Shown: positions 36,103 to 48,014, numbered from the stretch's first letter. The stretch is DNA of 55,897 nt from an uncultured Eubacteriales bacterium (GCA_900314565.1 OMVU01000006.1:1-55897); one strand, 5' to 3'. A program made the numbers and translations. Notes: a model not told the origin generated them from the sequence alone.

Positions 36103-36252
36103 GTGCGTACAAGGATAACTTTAGCGTGCACAGAATGCAAGCAGCGCAACTACAACACGAAGAAGGATAAGAAAGAACATCCGGAAAGACTCGAGACGAA
36201 GAAGTACTGCAAGTTCTGCCGCAAGCACACGATCCACAAAGAGACAAAATAA
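36103..36252 (+). CDS. rpmG: 50S ribosomal protein L33
   Basis: A 49-residue protein of the zinc-binding L33 type, with CTEC and CKFC pairs. GTG start at 36103, 8 nt after GGAGGT. It begins the usual Firmicutes order L33-SecE-NusG. The basic sequence ([20 protein letters not shown]) is typical. Confidence 0.95.
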   Translation: MRTRITLACTECKQRNYNTKKDKKEHPERLETKKYCKFCRKHTIHKETK

Positions 36253-36273
36253 TTCGTAAGGACAGGTGATTGT

Positions 36274-36501
36274 ATGGCAGATAAAGATAAAAAGGCTTCT
36301 GCTAAAAACAAGAAAGAGGCACAGAAAGTCAGCTTTTTCCAGGGCGTAAAGAGAGAATGGGGAAAGATCATCTGGCCGACCAGAGAAGATCTGACCAGAC
36401 AGACAGCGCTGGTCGTTATCATTTCGGTCCTGATGGGCGTGATCATCACGGTCGTTGACAGCGGGGCCCTTCAGGTCATCAACTGGCTTATGTCTATCTG
36501 A
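36274..36501 (+). CDS. secE: Preprotein translocase subunit SecE
   Basis: A 75-residue single-helix subunit of the SecYEG channel. A basic N-terminus is followed by VKREWGKIIWPTREDL, the conserved amphipathic helix, and one transmembrane helix (about 44-63). Short form, normal for Firmicutes. Confidence 0.94.
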   Translation: MADKDKKASAKNKKEAQKVSFFQGVKREWGKIIWPTREDLTRQTALVVIISVLMGVIITVVDSGALQVINWLMSI

Positions 36502-36536
36502 GAAGCGGGATATTGATTTTTGGGTGTGAGGTAAAG

Positions 36537-37076
36537 ATGTCAGAAGCGAACTGGTATGTAGTGCATACGTATTCGGGATATGAGAATAAGGTAAAAGCAA
36601 ATATCGAAAAGACTATCGAGAACCGGCATCTTGAAAATGAAATTCTTGAGGTCCGCGTTCCGATGCAGAATGTCCAGGAGACGAAGAACGGCGTCACAAA
36701 GCAGACCCAGAAGAAGATGTTCCCCGGATATGTTCTTATTAATATGATCATGAATGACGACACCTGGTATGTCGTCAGAAACACCCGCGGTGTCACCGGA
36801 TTTGTGGGACCGGGAAGCAAGCCCGTTCCGCTTACACCGGATGAGATGAGACCGCTCGGAATCGGCAGCGGCAAGGTCGAAAGCGCTCCTAAGCAGAAGT
36901 ATCTTGTTGATTTTGAGAAGGACGACATGGTCGTCGTCGTTGCCGGCGCCTGGAAAGATACGGAAGGTCTTGTCACGGACATCAACGCCCAGAGACAGAC
37001 CGTTACGATCAATGTTGATCTTTTCGGACGCGAGACACCGGTCGAGATCAGCTTCGCCGATGTCAAGAAAAAGTAA
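36537..37076 (+). CDS. nusG: Transcription elongation/antitermination factor NusG
   Basis: A 179-residue protein with the NGN domain (WYVVHTYSGYENKVK; FPGYVLINMIM) and a C-terminal KOW domain (DMVVVVAGAWKDTEG). It modulates RNA polymerase pausing. ATG 36537 follows GAGGTAAAG; an upstream in-frame TTG at 36513 is not needed. Confidence 0.96.
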   Translation: MSEANWYVVHTYSGYENKVKANIEKTIENRHLENEILEVRVPMQNVQETKNGVTKQTQKKMFPGYVLINMIMNDDTWYVVRNTRGVTGFVGPGSKPVPLTPDEMRPLGIGSGKVESAPKQKYLVDFEKDDMVVVVAGAWKDTEGLVTDINAQRQTVTINVDLFGRETPVEISFADVKKK

Positions 37077-37159
37077 GATTCCCTTTAGCAGCCAAACTGC
37101 TCGAAGGCGTGGAAGGATCATAAGGATCCGACGTTTACCACATAAGGAGGAAACAGATT

Positions 37160-37588
37160 ATGGCAAAGAAAATTACAGGCTATATCAAGCTTCAGATCAA
37201 GGCTGGCAAGGCAACACCTGCTCCGCCGGTAGGTCCGGCTCTCGGCCAGCACGGCGTAAATATCATGGACTTTACGAAGCAGTTCAATGCCCGTACAGCT
37301 TCCATGGGCGACTACATCATCCCGGTCGTCATCACAGTATACGCTGACAGAAGCTTTACATTTATCACAAAGACTCCGCCGGCAGCAGTCCTCATTAAGA
37401 AGGCTCTGAATATTCCGTCCGGTTCCGGCGAACCGAATAAGAAGAAAGTCGGAACACTTACACAGGCCCAGGTCAGAGAGATCGCTGAGAAGAAGATGCC
37501 GGATCTCAATGCGGCATCCGTCGAAGCAGCGATGAGCATTATCGCAGGAACCGCGAGAAGCATGGGCGTTACGGTAGCTGAAGACTGA
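37160..37588 (+). CDS. rplK: 50S ribosomal protein L11
   Basis: A 142-residue protein that binds the GTPase centre of 23S r[23 protein letters not shown] and the C-terminal [11 protein letters not shown] are diagnostic. GGAGG precedes the ATG. Part of the L11-L1 pair. Confidence 0.97.
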   Translation: MAKKITGYIKLQIKAGKATPAPPVGPALGQHGVNIMDFTKQFNARTASMGDYIIPVVITVYADRSFTFITKTPPAAVLIKKALNIPSGSGEPNKKKVGTLTQAQVREIAEKKMPDLNAASVEAAMSIIAGTARSMGVTVAED

Positions 37589-37640
37589 AAAAGAGTGGAA
37601 GGGCAGAAAAACCCGATCGTACCACAAGGAGGAATAAATT

Positions 37641-38330
37641 ATGAAACACGGCAAGAAATATGCTGAGGCACTGAAGCTTTATGATAAGCTGAACCTTTAT
37701 GATATGCAGGATGCTGTCGCCGTTGTAAAGAAGACAGCCACTGCAAAGTTTGACGAGACAATCGAAGCGCATATCCGTACAGGCTGCGACGGACGTCATG
37801 CAGATCAGCAGGTCCGCGGCGCTGTCGTTCTTCCGCACGGAACAGGCAAGAGCGTTCGTGTTCTCGTATTCGCAAAGAGCGCGAAGGCAGACGAAGCTAA
37901 GGAAGCCGGCGCTGATTATGTCGGCGAGATGGAGCTGGTACAGAAGATCCAGAAAGAGAACTGGTTCGACTTTGATGTCGTCGTTGCGACACCGGATATG
38001 ATGGGCGTTGTCGGCCGTCTGGGCCGTATCCTCGGACCGAAGGGTCTCATGCCGAACCCGAAGGCCGGCACAGTCACGATGGATGTGGCCAGAGCGGTCA
38101 AGGAAATCAAAGCCGGTAAGATCGAGTACCGTCTCGACAAGAGCAACATTATTCACTGCCCGATCGGCAAGGCTTCCTTCACGGAAGAGCAGCTTTCCGA
38201 GAACCTGAAGACTCTGCTCGACCAGCTCATCAAGGTCCGTCCGGCTGCAGTCAAGGGTCAGTATCTCCGTTCCATCACGCTCGCTTCCACGATGGGCCCG
38301 GGCGTCAAGGTCAATCCGACAAAGATCTGA
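37641..38330 (+). CDS. rplA: 50S ribosomal protein L1
   Basis: A 229-residue protein of the L1 stalk. [21 protein letters not shown] is the family signature. L1 represses its own operon in many bacteria by binding mRNA; no clear copy of its site was identified here. No terminator is obvious before the next promoter. Confidence 0.97.
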   Translation: MKHGKKYAEALKLYDKLNLYDMQDAVAVVKKTATAKFDETIEAHIRTGCDGRHADQQVRGAVVLPHGTGKSVRVLVFAKSAKADEAKEAGADYVGEMELVQKIQKENWFDFDVVVATPDMMGVVGRLGRILGPKGLMPNPKAGTVTMDVARAVKEIKAGKIEYRLDKSNIIHCPIGKASFTEEQLSENLKTLLDQLIKVRPAAVKGQYLRSITLASTMGPGVKVNPTKI

Positions 38331-38382
38331 TCAGGCAGCGGAAAGCACAATTGAAGCACGGCGGTAAACTGTAAGATTTTCC

Positions 38383-38412
38383 TTGACGGATACTTACGGA
38401 CCGTGTTAGTAT
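38383..38412 (+). promoter_or_regulatory. Promoter of the rplJL operon
   Basis: TTGACG (38383-38388), an 18-nt spacer and TAGTAT (38407-38412). It starts transcription just before the L10 leader. Confidence 0.75.
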
Positions 38413-38422
38413 AACAAAGCAT

Positions 38423-38542
38423 CAAGCCGAAGACAGCAGGTGTCCCGCGAGGGACGTAAGCGCAGCGCCTGCCGAGGAATTGATTGATTTCAAACGAGAT
38501 CTTTATGTCCCCGTGTCTTTGGATGCGGGGATTTTTTCTTTT
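38423..38542 (+). promoter_or_regulatory. Ribosomal protein L10 leader with attenuator
   Basis: GCCGAAGACAGCAGG and CCTGCCGAGGAAT, with the CCCGCGAGGG hairpin between them, match the Firmicutes L10 leader. A hairpin with CCCCG (38509-38513) and CGGGG (38526-38530), then ATTTTTTCTTTT, follows as a terminator. Free L10(L12)4 binding such leaders represses rplJL. Confidence 0.9.
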
Positions 38543-38584
38543 GCATGATGCACGAAATATTCGAAGAAGGAGGAACTTAAGGAC

Positions 38585-39088
38585 ATGGCAAAGGTAGAAC
38601 TGAAACAGCCGATCGTCAACGAAATCGCCGAGACGATCAATGGCGCTCAGTCAGCACTTCTTGTTCAGTACCTTGGACTTACGGTCGAGCAGGACACTGC
38701 TCTTCGTAAGGAGCTTCGTGAAGCGGGTGTTATCTATAAGGTTTACAAGAACACTCTGATGAAGCGTGCATTTGAGGGCACTGACTATGCACAGCTGGAC
38801 AGCCATCTTGAAGGACCGAACGCGATTGCAGTAGGCAAGACAGACGCGGTCGAGCCGGCAAGAATTCTGGCTAAGTACACAAAGCAGTATAAGAAATTCA
38901 ACATGGTCGGCGGCGTAGTAGAAGGCAAGTACTATGACGGCGCAGCTCTGGAAGAACTGGCTAAGGTTCCGTCAAGAGAAGTACTTCTTGGCAGACTCTT
39001 TGGCAGCATGCAGGCTCCGGTCGCAAACTTCGCACGCGTTATCAAGCAGATCGCGGAGAAGGACGGAGAAGCTCCGGCAGCAGAATAA
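38585..39088 (+). CDS. rplJ: 50S ribosomal protein L10
   Basis: A 167-residue stalk-base protein that anchors L7/L12 dimers. The N-terminal domain (KQPIVNEIAETINGAQSALLVQYLGL) and the Arg/Lys-rich YKVYKNTLMKRA are typical. GGAGGA precedes the ATG; controlled by the L10 leader upstream. Confidence 0.97.
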   Translation: MAKVELKQPIVNEIAETINGAQSALLVQYLGLTVEQDTALRKELREAGVIYKVYKNTLMKRAFEGTDYAQLDSHLEGPNAIAVGKTDAVEPARILAKYTKQYKKFNMVGGVVEGKYYDGAALEELAKVPSREVLLGRLFGSMQAPVANFARVIKQIAEKDGEAPAAE

Positions 39089-39090
39089 AG

Positions 39091-39144
39091 GACCGGAAAA
39101 AACTGCGGTACAGATTGCCGCATAACCTTATTTACGCTCCGGTC
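39091..39144 (+). other. rplJ-rplL intergenic hairpin
   Basis: GACCGGA (39091-39097) pairs with TCCGGTC (39138-39144), with an inner TGCGG/CCGCA stem. With no T run it is not a terminator; it could be an mRNA processing or stability element that helps adjust the L12:L10 ratio (inference). Confidence 0.5.
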
Positions 39145-39230
39145 GATCTGCACGGCGGCCAGAATGTGCAGAGCACATGGCAGTACGGGCAGCGGAGCAG
39201 TTTACAGAATAATTATGGAGGAAAATTACA

Positions 39231-39605
39231 ATGGCTAAATTAACCACTCAGGAATTCATTGATGCGATCAAAGAGCTTTCCATTATGGAACTGAATGACC
39301 TTGTAAAGGCTTGCGAGGCTGAATTCGGCGTTTCCGCAGCAGCTGGCGTTGTTATCGCAGGTCCGGCAGCAGAGGCAGCTGAAGAGGAAGAGAAGACAGA
39401 GTTCGACGTTGAGCTTACAGAGATCGGCGCATCCAAGGTCAAGGTCATCAAGGTCGTCCGTGCTGCTACAGGTCTCGGCCTGAAGGAAGCTAAGGACCTC
39501 GTTGACTCCGCTCCGAAGGTCATCAAAGAGGCGATCAGCAAGGAAGAGGCTGAGGGTCTTAAGAAAGAGCTTGAGGAAGCAGGCGCTAAGGTTACTCTTA
39601 AGTAA
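39231..39605 (+). CDS. rplL: 50S ribosomal protein L7/L12
   Basis: A 124-residue stalk protein present in several copies per ribosome, which recruits translational GTPases. It has an N-terminal dimerisation domain, an Ala-rich hinge (about 35-52) and the C-terminal factor-binding domain with [10 protein letters not shown] and [23 protein letters not shown] precedes the ATG. Confidence 0.97.
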   Translation: MAKLTTQEFIDAIKELSIMELNDLVKACEAEFGVSAAAGVVIAGPAAEAAEEEEKTEFDVELTEIGASKVKVIKVVRAATGLGLKEAKDLVDSAPKVIKEAISKEEAEGLKKELEEAGAKVTLK

Positions 39606-39625
39606 TAAAAAGCATAAAGGCAAAG

Positions 39626-39652
39626 AGAGCAGGCTTAGGCCTGCTCTTTTCA
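39626..39652 (+). terminator. Terminator after rplL
   Basis: AGAGCAGGC (39626-39634) pairs with GCCTGCTCT (39639-39647), then TTTTC. Read-through into rpoB is possible, but rpoB also has its own promoter. Confidence 0.85.
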
Positions 39653-39720
39653 TTCTCGAATCGCTGAAAAATGCATGCCGTTAGCTCCGACGGAGTTAAG
39701 AAAAAAACGAAAACTTTCTT

Positions 39721-39749
39721 TTGACAACTGGACTTTCGTGTGTTAATCT
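39721..39749 (+). promoter_or_regulatory. Promoter of rpoBC
   Basis: TTGACA (39721-39726), a 17-nt spacer and TAATCT (39744-39749), giving a leader of about 115 nt. The leader holds a hairpin-forming stretch at about 39787-39813. Confidence 0.85.
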
Positions 39750-39870
39750 AGAGAATGCACTATTGTCGAGGAGTGTCTTTTATTTTGTGTGCCCGAAAAT
39801 CGATTCGGACACGCTTGATAAGGTCGCCTATTTACAATAAATATTTAGAAATAACGGGGTGAAACGTCGA

Positions 39871-42800
39871 ATGGAGAAAAACAGAATTCGTCCAATTAAG
39901 TCCGGCAGATCGGTTCGAATGAGCTACCAGCGACGGAAAGAAGTTCTGGAGATGCCCAACCTGATCGAGGTCCAGAAGGCGTCTTATGAATGGTTCGTCA
40001 ACAAGGGACTCAGAGAGATATTCGATGACATCTCGCCGATCGAAGACTTCAGCGATAAGCTGAGCCTCGAATTCGTAGATTATGAGCTTTGCAGAGATAA
40101 GGTCAAGTACCCGATCGAGGAGTGCAAGGAACGTGACGCGAATTATGCGGCCCCGCTGAACGTGACGGTCCGTCTGCTGAACAAGGAAAACGGCGAAATC
40201 AAGGAACATGAGATTTTCATGGGCGATCTTCCGCTTATGACGGCAACCGGCACGTTCATTATCAACGGCGCCGAGCGTGTTATCGTCAGTCAGCTCGTGC
40301 GTTCCCCCGGCATTTATTACGGAATCACGCATGACAAGATCGGCAAGAGACTGTTCTCCTGCACCGTTATTCCGAACCGCGGCGCATGGCTCGAGTACGA
40401 GACGGACTCGAACGACATTTTCTATGTCCGTGTCGACCGTACCAGAAAAGTCCCGATCACACAGCTGATCAGAGCGCTGGGTGTCGGAACAGACCAGGAA
40501 ATCATTGAGCTGTTCGGCGATGAGCCGAAACTCATGGCTTCTTTCTCGAAAGATACGGCGACGAACTATCAGGAAGGCCTTCTTGAACTGTACAAGAAGA
40601 TCCGTCCGGGTGAACCGCTGGCAGTGGATTCGGCCGAGAGCCTGATCCACGGCATGTTCTTCGATCCGAGAAGATATGACCTGGCCAAGGTCGGCCGCTA
40701 TAAGTTCAATAAGAAGCTCATGCTCCGCAACCGTATCGCAGGCCATGTCCTGGCCGAGGATGTTGTGGATGAGAGGACCGGCGAGGTGATCGCCGAAAAG
40801 GGAACGAAAGTCTCCCGTGAACTGGCTGATTCGATCCAGGATGCGGCGGTTCCCTATGTCTATATCCAGGTGGAAGGCATTGACCGGAAAATCAAGGTCC
40901 TTTCTTCCATGATGGTCAACATCGACAGCTGGGTGGAAATGAGTGCTGAGGAGAAGAAAGAGGCAGGGATCACGGAGCTCGTCTATTATCCTGTTCTCAG
41001 CGAGATCCTCGAAGAGGCAGGAGATGACGACGATGCTTTAAGCCTTGCGCTCAGAAGAAGAGTGCATGAACTTATTCCGAAGCATATTACCAGGGAGGAT
41101 ATTTTTGCCTCCATCAACTATAACATGCATCTCGAGTACGGGATCGGCAATAAGGATGACATCGATCATCTGGGCAACCGCCGGATCCGTGCGGTCGGCG
41201 AGCTGCTCCAGAACCAGTACCGTATCGGTCTCTCCCGTCTTGAGAGAGTGGTCCGTGAGAGAATGACGACGCAGGACGCCGAGTCTGTGAGCCCGCAGTC
41301 CCTGATCAACATCAAGCCGGTGACGGCAGCTGTCAAGGAATTCTTCGGATCCTCCCAGCTGTCCCAGTTCATGGATCAGAATAATCCTCTGTCCGAACTG
41401 ACGCACAAGAGACGTCTCTCCGCGCTGGGTCCGGGCGGTCTGTCCCGTGACCGCGCAGGTTTCGAGGTCCGCGACGTCCATTACTCCCATTATGGACGTA
41501 TGTGCCCGATCGAGACGCCTGAAGGTCCGAACATCGGTCTGATCAACTCGCTGGCATGCTATGCACGCATCAATGAATATGGATTTGTTGAGGCTCCCTA
41601 CAGAAGGATCGACAAATCAGATCCGCTCAATCCGCGCGTAACGAACGACGTCGATTATATGACGGCGGATGAGGAAGATAATTACCACGTTGCGCAGGCG
41701 AACGAGCCGCTCGATGAGGAAGGTCATTTCAAAAGAAAGAACGTCTCCGGCCGTTACCGCGAAGCGACGCAGGCCTACGACCGCACGATGTTCGACTATA
41801 TGGACGTCTCTCCGAAGATGGTCTTCTCCGTCGCTACGTCTCTCGTCCCGTTCCTGCAGAACGACGACGCGAACCGCGCCCTCATGGGCTCCAACATGCA
41901 GCGCCAGGCTGTCCCGCTTCTCACAACGGAAGCACCGGCAGTCGGTACAGGTATGGAGGAGAAGGCGGCTGTCGACTCCGGACTCTGCGTCCTTGCGAAG
42001 CGTGCAGGTACCATCACATTCGTGAGCTCGACGGATATCGGGATGACGTATGACGACGGCACGAGGGAGAACTATCATCTGATCAAGTTCTCGAGAAGCA
42101 ATCAGAGCAACTGCTATAACCAGAAGCCGATCGTCAAAAAGGGTGAGCGCGTTGAAGCCGGTCAGGTCATTGCGGACGGTCCGTCCACGAGCAACGGCGA
42201 GCTTGCGCTCGGCAAGAACCCGCTGATCGGATTTATGACATGGGAAGGCTACAATTACGAGGATGCCGTCCTTCTGTCGGAGCGCCTTGTGCAGGATGAC
42301 GTCTACACCTCGATCCATATCGAGGAGTACGAGGCGGAATCCCGCGATACAAAGCTCGGACCGGAGGAGATCACGCGCGATGTCCCGGGTGTTGGAGATG
42401 AGGCTCTGAAAGACCTGGATGACCGCGGCATTATCCGGATCGGCGCTGAGGTCCGTGCCGGCGATATCCTCGTCGGAAAAGTCACGCCGAAGGGCGAGAC
42501 GGAACTCACTGCGGAGGAGAGACTTCTTCGCGCGATCTTCGGTGAGAAGGAGCGTGAAGTCAGAGATACATCCCTCAAGGTACCGCACGGTGAGTACGGT
42601 ATCGTTGTGGACGCAAAGGTCTTCACACGTCAGGAGGGAGACGAGCTGCCTCCGGGCGTCAACCAGTCCGTAAGAATTTATATTGCACAGAAGAGAAAGA
42701 TCTCTGTCGGCGACAAGATGGCCGGCCGTCATGGAAACAAGGGTGTCGTATCCCGCGTACTTCCTGTCGAGGATATGCCGTTCCTGCCGAACGGACGACC

Positions 42801-43782
42801 GCTGGATATCGTTCTGAATCCTCTGGGCGTTCCGTCCCGTATGAATATCGGACAGGTCCTTGAGATCCATCTGAGCCTTGCCGCGAAAGCGCTCGGCTTC
42901 AATATCGCGACACCGGTCTTCGACGGCGCGAACGAGAAGGATATCGCAGATACCCTTGAGATGGCCAACGACTATGTCAACACTTCCTGGGAAGAGTTCA
43001 GGGAGAAGTATGAAGATACGACAGATCCTGAAGTCATGAAGTATCTGGGAGACCATCTGGAGCACAGAGAACTCTGGAAGGGCGTACCGCTTCGTGCTGA
43101 CGGTAAGGTCCAGCTTCGCGACGGCCGTACAGGTGAATATTTTGATTCGCCGGTAACGATTGGTCACATGCATTATCTGAAGCTTCACCACCTGGTCGAC
43201 GACAAGATCCATGCCCGTTCGACCGGTCCGTACTCTCTGGTCACGCAGCAGCCACTGGGCGGCAAGGCTCAGTTCGGCGGCCAGCGTTTCGGAGAAATGG
43301 AAGTCTGGGCCCTCGAGGCCTATGGCGCTTCCTATACACTGCAGGAGATCCTGACCATGAAGTCTGATGACGTTGTCGGCCGTGTCAAGACGTACGAGGC
43401 GATCATCAAGGGAGATAATATCCCGAGCCCGGGCATTCCGGAGTCCTTCAAGGTTCTTCTGAAAGAGCTTCAGTCACTCGGTCTCGACGTCCGTGTGCTT
43501 GACGAGAACCGCGAGGAGGTAACGCTTCGCGAGACGATCGAGTACGGCGAGACAGATCTTCGCAAGGTCATTGAGGGAGATTCGAGAAATCACAGGCGTG
43601 AGGACAGTGAAGAGTTCAAGCGTCATGGCTTCACACAGCAGCATTTTGATGAGGAAACAGAGGAGCTCGTCGATGAGGATGATACTGACGATGAGCTGAT
43701 CGATGCTGACGTATACGAGGGAATGGACGAGTCCTACATGGATGACGACGCATTCCTCGATATGGATGGGGATGACGAATAA
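39871..43782 (+). CDS. rpoB: RNA polymerase beta subunit
   Basis: A 1303-residue catalytic core subunit. The rifampicin pocket reads [18 protein letters not shown] followed by LSALGP; the positions most often changed in resistant strains carry the wild-type residues. GGNLQ-region equivalents and the C-terminal [19 protein letters not shown] are present. ATG 39871 follows GGGGTG by 9 nt. The acidic C-terminal tail (about 1262-1303) is rich in Asp/Glu, which is common in clostridial proteins. Operon with rpoC, 101 nt gap. Confidence 0.98.
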   Translation: MEKNRIRPIKSGRSVRMSYQRRKEVLEMPNLIEVQKASYEWFVNKGLREIFDDISPIEDFSDKLSLEFVDYELCRDKVKYPIEECKERDANYAAPLNVTVRLLNKENGEIKEHEIFMGDLPLMTATGTFIINGAERVIVSQLVRSPGIYYGITHDKIGKRLFSCTVIPNRGAWLEYETDSNDIFYVRVDRTRKVPITQLIRALGVGTDQEIIELFGDEPKLMASFSKDTATNYQEGLLELYKKIRPGEPLAVDSAESLIHGMFFDPRRYDLAKVGRYKFNKKLMLRNRIAGHVLAEDVVDERTGEVIAEKGTKVSRELADSIQDAAVPYVYIQVEGIDRKIKVLSSMMVNIDSWVEMSAEEKKEAGITELVYYPVLSEILEEAGDDDDALSLALRRRVHELIPKHITREDIFASINYNMHLEYGIGNKDDIDHLGNRRIRAVGELLQNQYRIGLSRLERVVRERMTTQDAESVSPQSLINIKPVTAAVKEFFGSSQLSQFMDQNNPLSELTHKRRLSALGPGGLSRDRAGFEVRDVHYSHYGRMCPIETPEGPNIGLINSLACYARINEYGFVEAPYRRIDKSDPLNPRVTNDVDYMTADEEDNYHVAQANEPLDEEGHFKRKNVSGRYREATQAYDRTMFDYMDVSPKMVFSVATSLVPFLQNDDANRALMGSNMQRQAVPLLTTEAPAVGTGMEEKAAVDSGLCVLAKRAGTITFVSSTDIGMTYDDGTRENYHLIKFSRSNQSNCYNQKPIVKKGERVEAGQVIADGPSTSNGELALGKNPLIGFMTWEGYNYEDAVLLSERLVQDDVYTSIHIEEYEAESRDTKLGPEEITRDVPGVGDEALKDLDDRGIIRIGAEVRAGDILVGKVTPKGETELTAEERLLRAIFGEKEREVRDTSLKVPHGEYGIVVDAKVFTRQEGDELPPGVNQSVRIYIAQKRKISVGDKMAGRHGNKGVVSRVLPVEDMPFLPNGRPLDIVLNPLGVPSRMNIGQVLEIHLSLAAKALGFNIATPVFDGANEKDIADTLEMANDYVNTSWEEFREKYEDTTDPEVMKYLGDHLEHRELWKGVPLRADGKVQLRDGRTGEYFDSPVTIGHMHYLKLHHLVDDKIHARSTGPYSLVTQQPLGGKAQFGGQRFGEMEVWALEAYGASYTLQEILTMKSDDVVGRVKTYEAIIKGDNIPSPGIPESFKVLLKELQSLGLDVRVLDENREEVTLRETIEYGETDLRKVIEGDSRNHRREDSEEFKRHGFTQQHFDEETEELVDEDDTDDELIDADVYEGMDESYMDDDAFLDMDGDDE

Positions 43783-43830
43783 TTCTTTGCAGTGGAATTC
43801 GGATATAGTGAGGTCTGCCTTTGCGCAGAC

Positions 43831-43878
43831 CCCGATTCCCGCGCTTTGACTCGCTTTTGCGAGTCTTCAAATGGGAGG
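43831..43878 (+). repeat. Dispersed repeat family B, copy 2 (carries the rpoC Shine-Dalgarno)
   Basis: CCCGATTCCCGCGC (43831-43844) is followed by the perfect hairpin GACTCGC-tttt-GCGAGTC (43848-43865) and then GGGAGG, the rpoC ribosome binding site. A second hairpin, GGTCTGC/GCAGACC (43812-43831), lies directly upstream. Copy 1 is at 2811-2847. Confidence 0.6.
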
Positions 43879-43883
43879 CATAT

Positions 43884-46800
43884 ATGGCAGAATTTAACAA
43901 TAAGCAGGAAGAGTACAAGCCGGTGACTTTTGATGCGATCCGTATCGGTCTGGCTTCTCCGGATAAGATCCGCGAATGGTCCCATGGAGAGGTCAAAAAG
44001 CCGGAGACCATTAATTACCGTACTCTCAAGCCGGAAAAGGATGGCCTTTTCTGCGAGCGCATTTTCGGACCTTCCAAGGACTGGGAATGCCACTGCGGCA
44101 AGTATAAGAAGATCCGCTACAAAGGGGTCGTCTGCGACCGCTGCGGCGTCGAGGTCACAAAGTCCTCCGTCCGCCGTGAACGTATGGGGCATATCGAGCT
44201 CGCCGCGCCTGTTTCACATATCTGGTATTTTAAGGGCATTCCGTCCCGTATGGGACTGATCCTCGATCTCTCTCCGAGAACACTCGAGAAAGTCCTTTAT
44301 TTTGCAAATTATATCGTCATCGATCCCGCTGATGCCGCTCCGAATCTGGTCAAAAAGCAGATCCTCTCGGAGAAGGAGTACCAGGATGCGCGTGAAGCGT
44401 ATGGCTGGAATTTCCGTGTAGGCATGGGCGCTGAGGCGATCCAGGAATTCCTCCGGGAGATCGATCTCGAGCAGGAATCCGCTGACTTAAAGAAGGAACT
44501 GAAGGAGTCGACCGGCCAGAAGCGTGCCCGTATCATCAAGCGTCTGGACGCTGTCGAGGCTTTCCGTGAGTCAGGCAACCGTCCGGAGTGGATGATCATG
44601 AACACGATCCCGGTCATTCCGCCGGATCTTCGCCCGATGGTCCAGCTGGACGGCGGCCGTTTCGCGACGTCTGACCTGAACGACCTCTACAGAAGAATCA
44701 TCAACCGTAACAACCGCCTGAGGAGGCTTCTCGAGCTCGGCGCTCCGGAGATCATCGTGCGAAATGAAAAGCGCATGCTCCAGGAAGCCGTCGACGCTCT
44801 GATCGACAACGGCCGCCGCGGAAGACCGGTCACCGGACCGGGCAACCGTGCGCTGAAGTCGCTCTCCGACATGCTGAAAGGAAAGTCCGGACGTTTCCGT
44901 CAGAATCTTCTCGGAAAGCGTGTCGACTATTCGGGACGTTCCGTTATCGTCGTAGGTCCGGAGCTGAAGATCTATCAGTGCGGCCTTCCCAAGGAGATGG
45001 CGATCGAGCTCTTCAAGCCGTTCGTCATGAAGGAGCTTGTCAGCCGCGGAACGGCGCACAATATTAAGAGCGCCAAGAAGATGGTCGAGCGCCTTGAGGG
45101 CGAAGTGTGGGATGTCCTCGAGGACATCATCACGGAGCATCCGGTCATGCTGAACCGTGCTCCTACGCTGCACAGACTCGGTATCCAGGCTTTTGAGCCG
45201 ATCCTTGTAGAAGGAAAGGCGATCAAGCTTCATCCGCTCGTCTGTACGGCTTTCAATGCCGACTTCGACGGCGACCAGATGGCGGTCCATCTTCCGCTCA
45301 CCGTTGAGGCGCAGGCGGAGTGCCGTTTCCTCATGCTTTCACCGAACAACCTGCTCAAGCCGTCCGACGGCGGGCCGGTCGCGGTTCCGTCTCAGGATAT
45401 GGTCCTCGGTATTTATTACCTGACCCAGGAGCGTCCGGGCGTGAAGGGCGAGGGAATGCATTTTGCAAGTCTGAATGAAGCGATCCTTGCCTATGAAAAC
45501 AAGTACATTACGCTGCAGTCCAGGATCACGGTCCGTATGAAGAAGACGCTCGAGAACGGCGAGACGATCAGCGGCAATGTTTCCAGTACACTGGGACGTT
45601 TCCTGTTCAACGAGATCATCCCGCAGGATCTCGGATTCGTCGACCGCGAGGATCCGGAAAATGCGCTCAAGCTGGAAGTTGATTTCCTGACCGGCAAGAA
45701 GCAGCTGAAGGCGATCCTCACGAAGACGATCAATATCCACGGCGCGACAGTGACGGCAGAAGTGCTCGACGCGGTCAAGGCGATGGGGTATAAGTATTCG
45801 ACGATCGCAGCCATGACGGTTTCCATTTCCGACATGACAGTTCCGCCGGAGAAGCCGAAGCTCATCGAGGAAGCGCAGAACACCGTCGACAAGATCGCGC
45901 GGAACTACCGCAGAGGATTCCTCACCGAGGAGGAGCGCTATAAGGAAGTCGTCGAGACCTGGAAACAGACAGACCAGATCCTTACCACGAAGCTGCTGCA
46001 GGGACTTGATAAGTACAATAACATCTTCATGATGGCGGATTCCGGAGCCCGTGGTTCCGATAAGCAGATCAAGCAGCTGGCCGGTATGCGAGGCCTGATG
46101 GCTGATACGACCGGACATACGATCGAACTTCCGATCAAGTCCAATTTCCGTGAAGGACTGGACGTTCTGGAGTACTTCATGTCCGCGCACGGCGCCCGCA
46201 AGGGTCTGTCCGACACGGCGCTTCGTACAGCTGACTCGGGATACCTGACACGAAGACTCGTCGATGTCTCCCAGGAGCTGATCATCCGTGAGATGGACTG
46301 TTCCGTAGACCGTGACGAGATTCCGGGTATGTGGGTATCTGCATTTACGGATGGAAAGGAAGTCATCGAGTCACTGCAGGATCGTATCACCGGAAGATTC
46401 GCGGCAGAGACGATCTATGATAAGGATGGCAACATTCTCGTCAAGCGGAACCATATGATCAACCCGCGCAGAGCGGAGAGAGTGGTGAAGTACGGCGTCG
46501 GCCCGAACGGTGAGCCGATCGAACGCGTCAAGATCCGTACGATCCTCACATGCCGCAGCAAGCTCGGAATCTGCGTCAAGTGCTACGGTGCCAACATGGC
46601 GACCGGCGAGGCGGTACAGGTCGGTGAATCCGTCGGTATCATCGCAGCCCAGTCGATCGGCGAGCCCGGCACGCAGCTTACGATGCGTACATTCCACACC
46701 GGCGGCGTTGCCGGCGGCGATATTACACAGGGTCTTCCCCGTGTCGAGGAGCTTTTTGAGGCCCGTAAGCCGAAGGGTCTTGCAATTATCTCCGAGATCC

Positions 46801-47666
46801 CCGGTGAGGTCCAGATCCTCGAAGACCAGAAGAAGAAACGCGAAGTCGTGATCACGAACCCTGACGAGGAAGTCGGAACAAAGGAAAGACAGAAGACATA
46901 CCTTATTCCTTACGGATCCAGGATCAAAGTGTCGGAAGGACAGATCATTGAGGCCGGTGAGGAAATCACGGAAGGTTCTGTCAACCCGCATGACATCATG
47001 AAGATCCGCGGTATCCGCGCCGTGCAGGATTATCTGCTGCGCGAGGTACAGCGTGTCTACCGTCTGCAGGGTGTTGAGATCAACGATAAGCACATCGAAG
47101 TCATTGTCCGCCAGATGCTGAAGAAAGTCAGGATCGAGAAGCAGGGCGATACGGAGTTCCTGCCGGGATCTCTTGTAGATGTCCTTGACTTTGAGGATCT
47201 GAATGAGAAGCTCAGCGCGGAAGGCAAAGAGCAGGCGGAAGGTGTCCGGATCGTTCTCGGTATCACAAAGGCAGCGCTGGCAACGAATTCCTTCCTGTCA
47301 GCTGCATCCTTCCAGGAGACGACGAAGGTCCTCACGGATGCCGCGATCAAGGGACGCATCGACCCGCTGATCGGCCTGAAGGAGAATGTCATTATCGGAC
47401 AGCTGATCCCGGCCGGTACCGGTCTGCGCCGTTACAGAGACGTAAAGCTCGATACGGATGCTAAGATCGAGGAGCGGAGAAAGGCTCTGGAGAGCGCAAA
47501 GGAAGCGGAGGCTGAGACCGAAGAGCCTGCGAAGGCTGAGGAGACGGATCCGTTTGCCGAAGAAGCCAACGAGGCTCTGATGACCGAAGCGGCCGGGGAG
47601 ATCCAGGAGACTGAAGAGGCTTGCGAGATCGAAGCAGCTGAGGAGACATTCCCGGAAGAGGAATGA
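43884..47666 (+). CDS. rpoC: RNA polymerase beta' subunit
   Basis: A 1260-residue catalytic subunit. It has the N-terminal zinc ribbon (CHCG ... CDRCGV), the active-site Mg motif [13 protein letters not shown], the trigger loop region ([29 protein letters not shown]) and a second zinc site ([13 protein letters not shown]). ATG 43884 follows GGGAGG by 5 nt; a longer frame to 43821 passes through the leader repeat and is rejected. The C-terminal 60 or so residues are Glu/Ala-rich. Followed by a terminator. Confidence 0.98.
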   Translation: MAEFNNKQEEYKPVTFDAIRIGLASPDKIREWSHGEVKKPETINYRTLKPEKDGLFCERIFGPSKDWECHCGKYKKIRYKGVVCDRCGVEVTKSSVRRERMGHIELAAPVSHIWYFKGIPSRMGLILDLSPRTLEKVLYFANYIVIDPADAAPNLVKKQILSEKEYQDAREAYGWNFRVGMGAEAIQEFLREIDLEQESADLKKELKESTGQKRARIIKRLDAVEAFRESGNRPEWMIMNTIPVIPPDLRPMVQLDGGRFATSDLNDLYRRIINRNNRLRRLLELGAPEIIVRNEKRMLQEAVDALIDNGRRGRPVTGPGNRALKSLSDMLKGKSGRFRQNLLGKRVDYSGRSVIVVGPELKIYQCGLPKEMAIELFKPFVMKELVSRGTAHNIKSAKKMVERLEGEVWDVLEDIITEHPVMLNRAPTLHRLGIQAFEPILVEGKAIKLHPLVCTAFNADFDGDQMAVHLPLTVEAQAECRFLMLSPNNLLKPSDGGPVAVPSQDMVLGIYYLTQERPGVKGEGMHFASLNEAILAYENKYITLQSRITVRMKKTLENGETISGNVSSTLGRFLFNEIIPQDLGFVDREDPENALKLEVDFLTGKKQLKAILTKTINIHGATVTAEVLDAVKAMGYKYSTIAAMTVSISDMTVPPEKPKLIEEAQNTVDKIARNYRRGFLTEEERYKEVVETWKQTDQILTTKLLQGLDKYNNIFMMADSGARGSDKQIKQLAGMRGLMADTTGHTIELPIKSNFREGLDVLEYFMSAHGARKGLSDTALRTADSGYLTRRLVDVSQELIIREMDCSVDRDEIPGMWVSAFTDGKEVIESLQDRITGRFAAETIYDKDGNILVKRNHMINPRRAERVVKYGVGPNGEPIERVKIRTILTCRSKLGICVKCYGANMATGEAVQVGESVGIIAAQSIGEPGTQLTMRTFHTGGVAGGDITQGLPRVEELFEARKPKGLAIISEIPGEVQILEDQKKKREVVITNPDEEVGTKERQKTYLIPYGSRIKVSEGQIIEAGEEITEGSVNPHDIMKIRGIRAVQDYLLREVQRVYRLQGVEINDKHIEVIVRQMLKKVRIEKQGDTEFLPGSLVDVLDFEDLNEKLSAEGKEQAEGVRIVLGITKAALATNSFLSAASFQETTKVLTDAAIKGRIDPLIGLKENVIIGQLIPAGTGLRRYRDVKLDTDAKIEERRKALESAKEAEAETEEPAKAEETDPFAEEANEALMTEAAGEIQETEEACEIEAAEETFPEEE

Positions 47667-47748
47667 TCAAGACACGGACAGACGGCAGCTTATCGGAGTT
47701 TCTTATGACTCCCGATGAGACCTGTATATAATAGGAAGAACAGAAAGA

Positions 47749-47786
47749 CTGCCGCATCGGATATCCCGATGCGGCAGCCTTTCTTC
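47749..47786 (+). terminator. Terminator of rpoBC
   Basis: CTGCCGCATCGG (47749-47760) pairs with CCGATGCGGCAG (47766-47777), then CCTTTCTT. It makes the str operon an independent unit. Confidence 0.9.
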
Positions 47787-47867
47787 ATCAGAGGGCAGGA
47801 CCTTTTTTAGCAGCGGCAGTACGGTCATGCCGGTCTTTTGACTGTAAGTTTTTTGGTCCTCTCCCTC

Positions 47868-47896
47868 TTGACAGCTTAATATCTCCGTAATATAAT
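47868..47896 (+). promoter_or_regulatory. Consensus promoter of rpsL-rpsG-fusA
   Basis: TTGACA (47868-47873), a 17-nt spacer and TATAAT (47891-47896), a perfect match to consensus. The leader is about 215 nt and carries several hairpins, including CCGCAGC-tt-GCTGCGG at about 47977-47992. Confidence 0.92.
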
Positions 47897-48014
47897 CTTC
47901 TGAGCGCGCTTAAGTGACGCGTAAATTTTTGCGTGCTTTTAAGGCGCTGCATGTATTGCATTTTACAGCCGAACACGCCGCAGCTTGCTGCGGACTATGT
48001 AAAGGAGAAATATT

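Noticed and set aside
41617-43212. A 531-codon open frame antisense to rpoB
   Set aside because: It is a shadow of the strongly biased rpoB codon use; no start site or recognisable domain. Similar antisense frames under rpoC, nrdD, fusA and tuf were rejected for the same reason.
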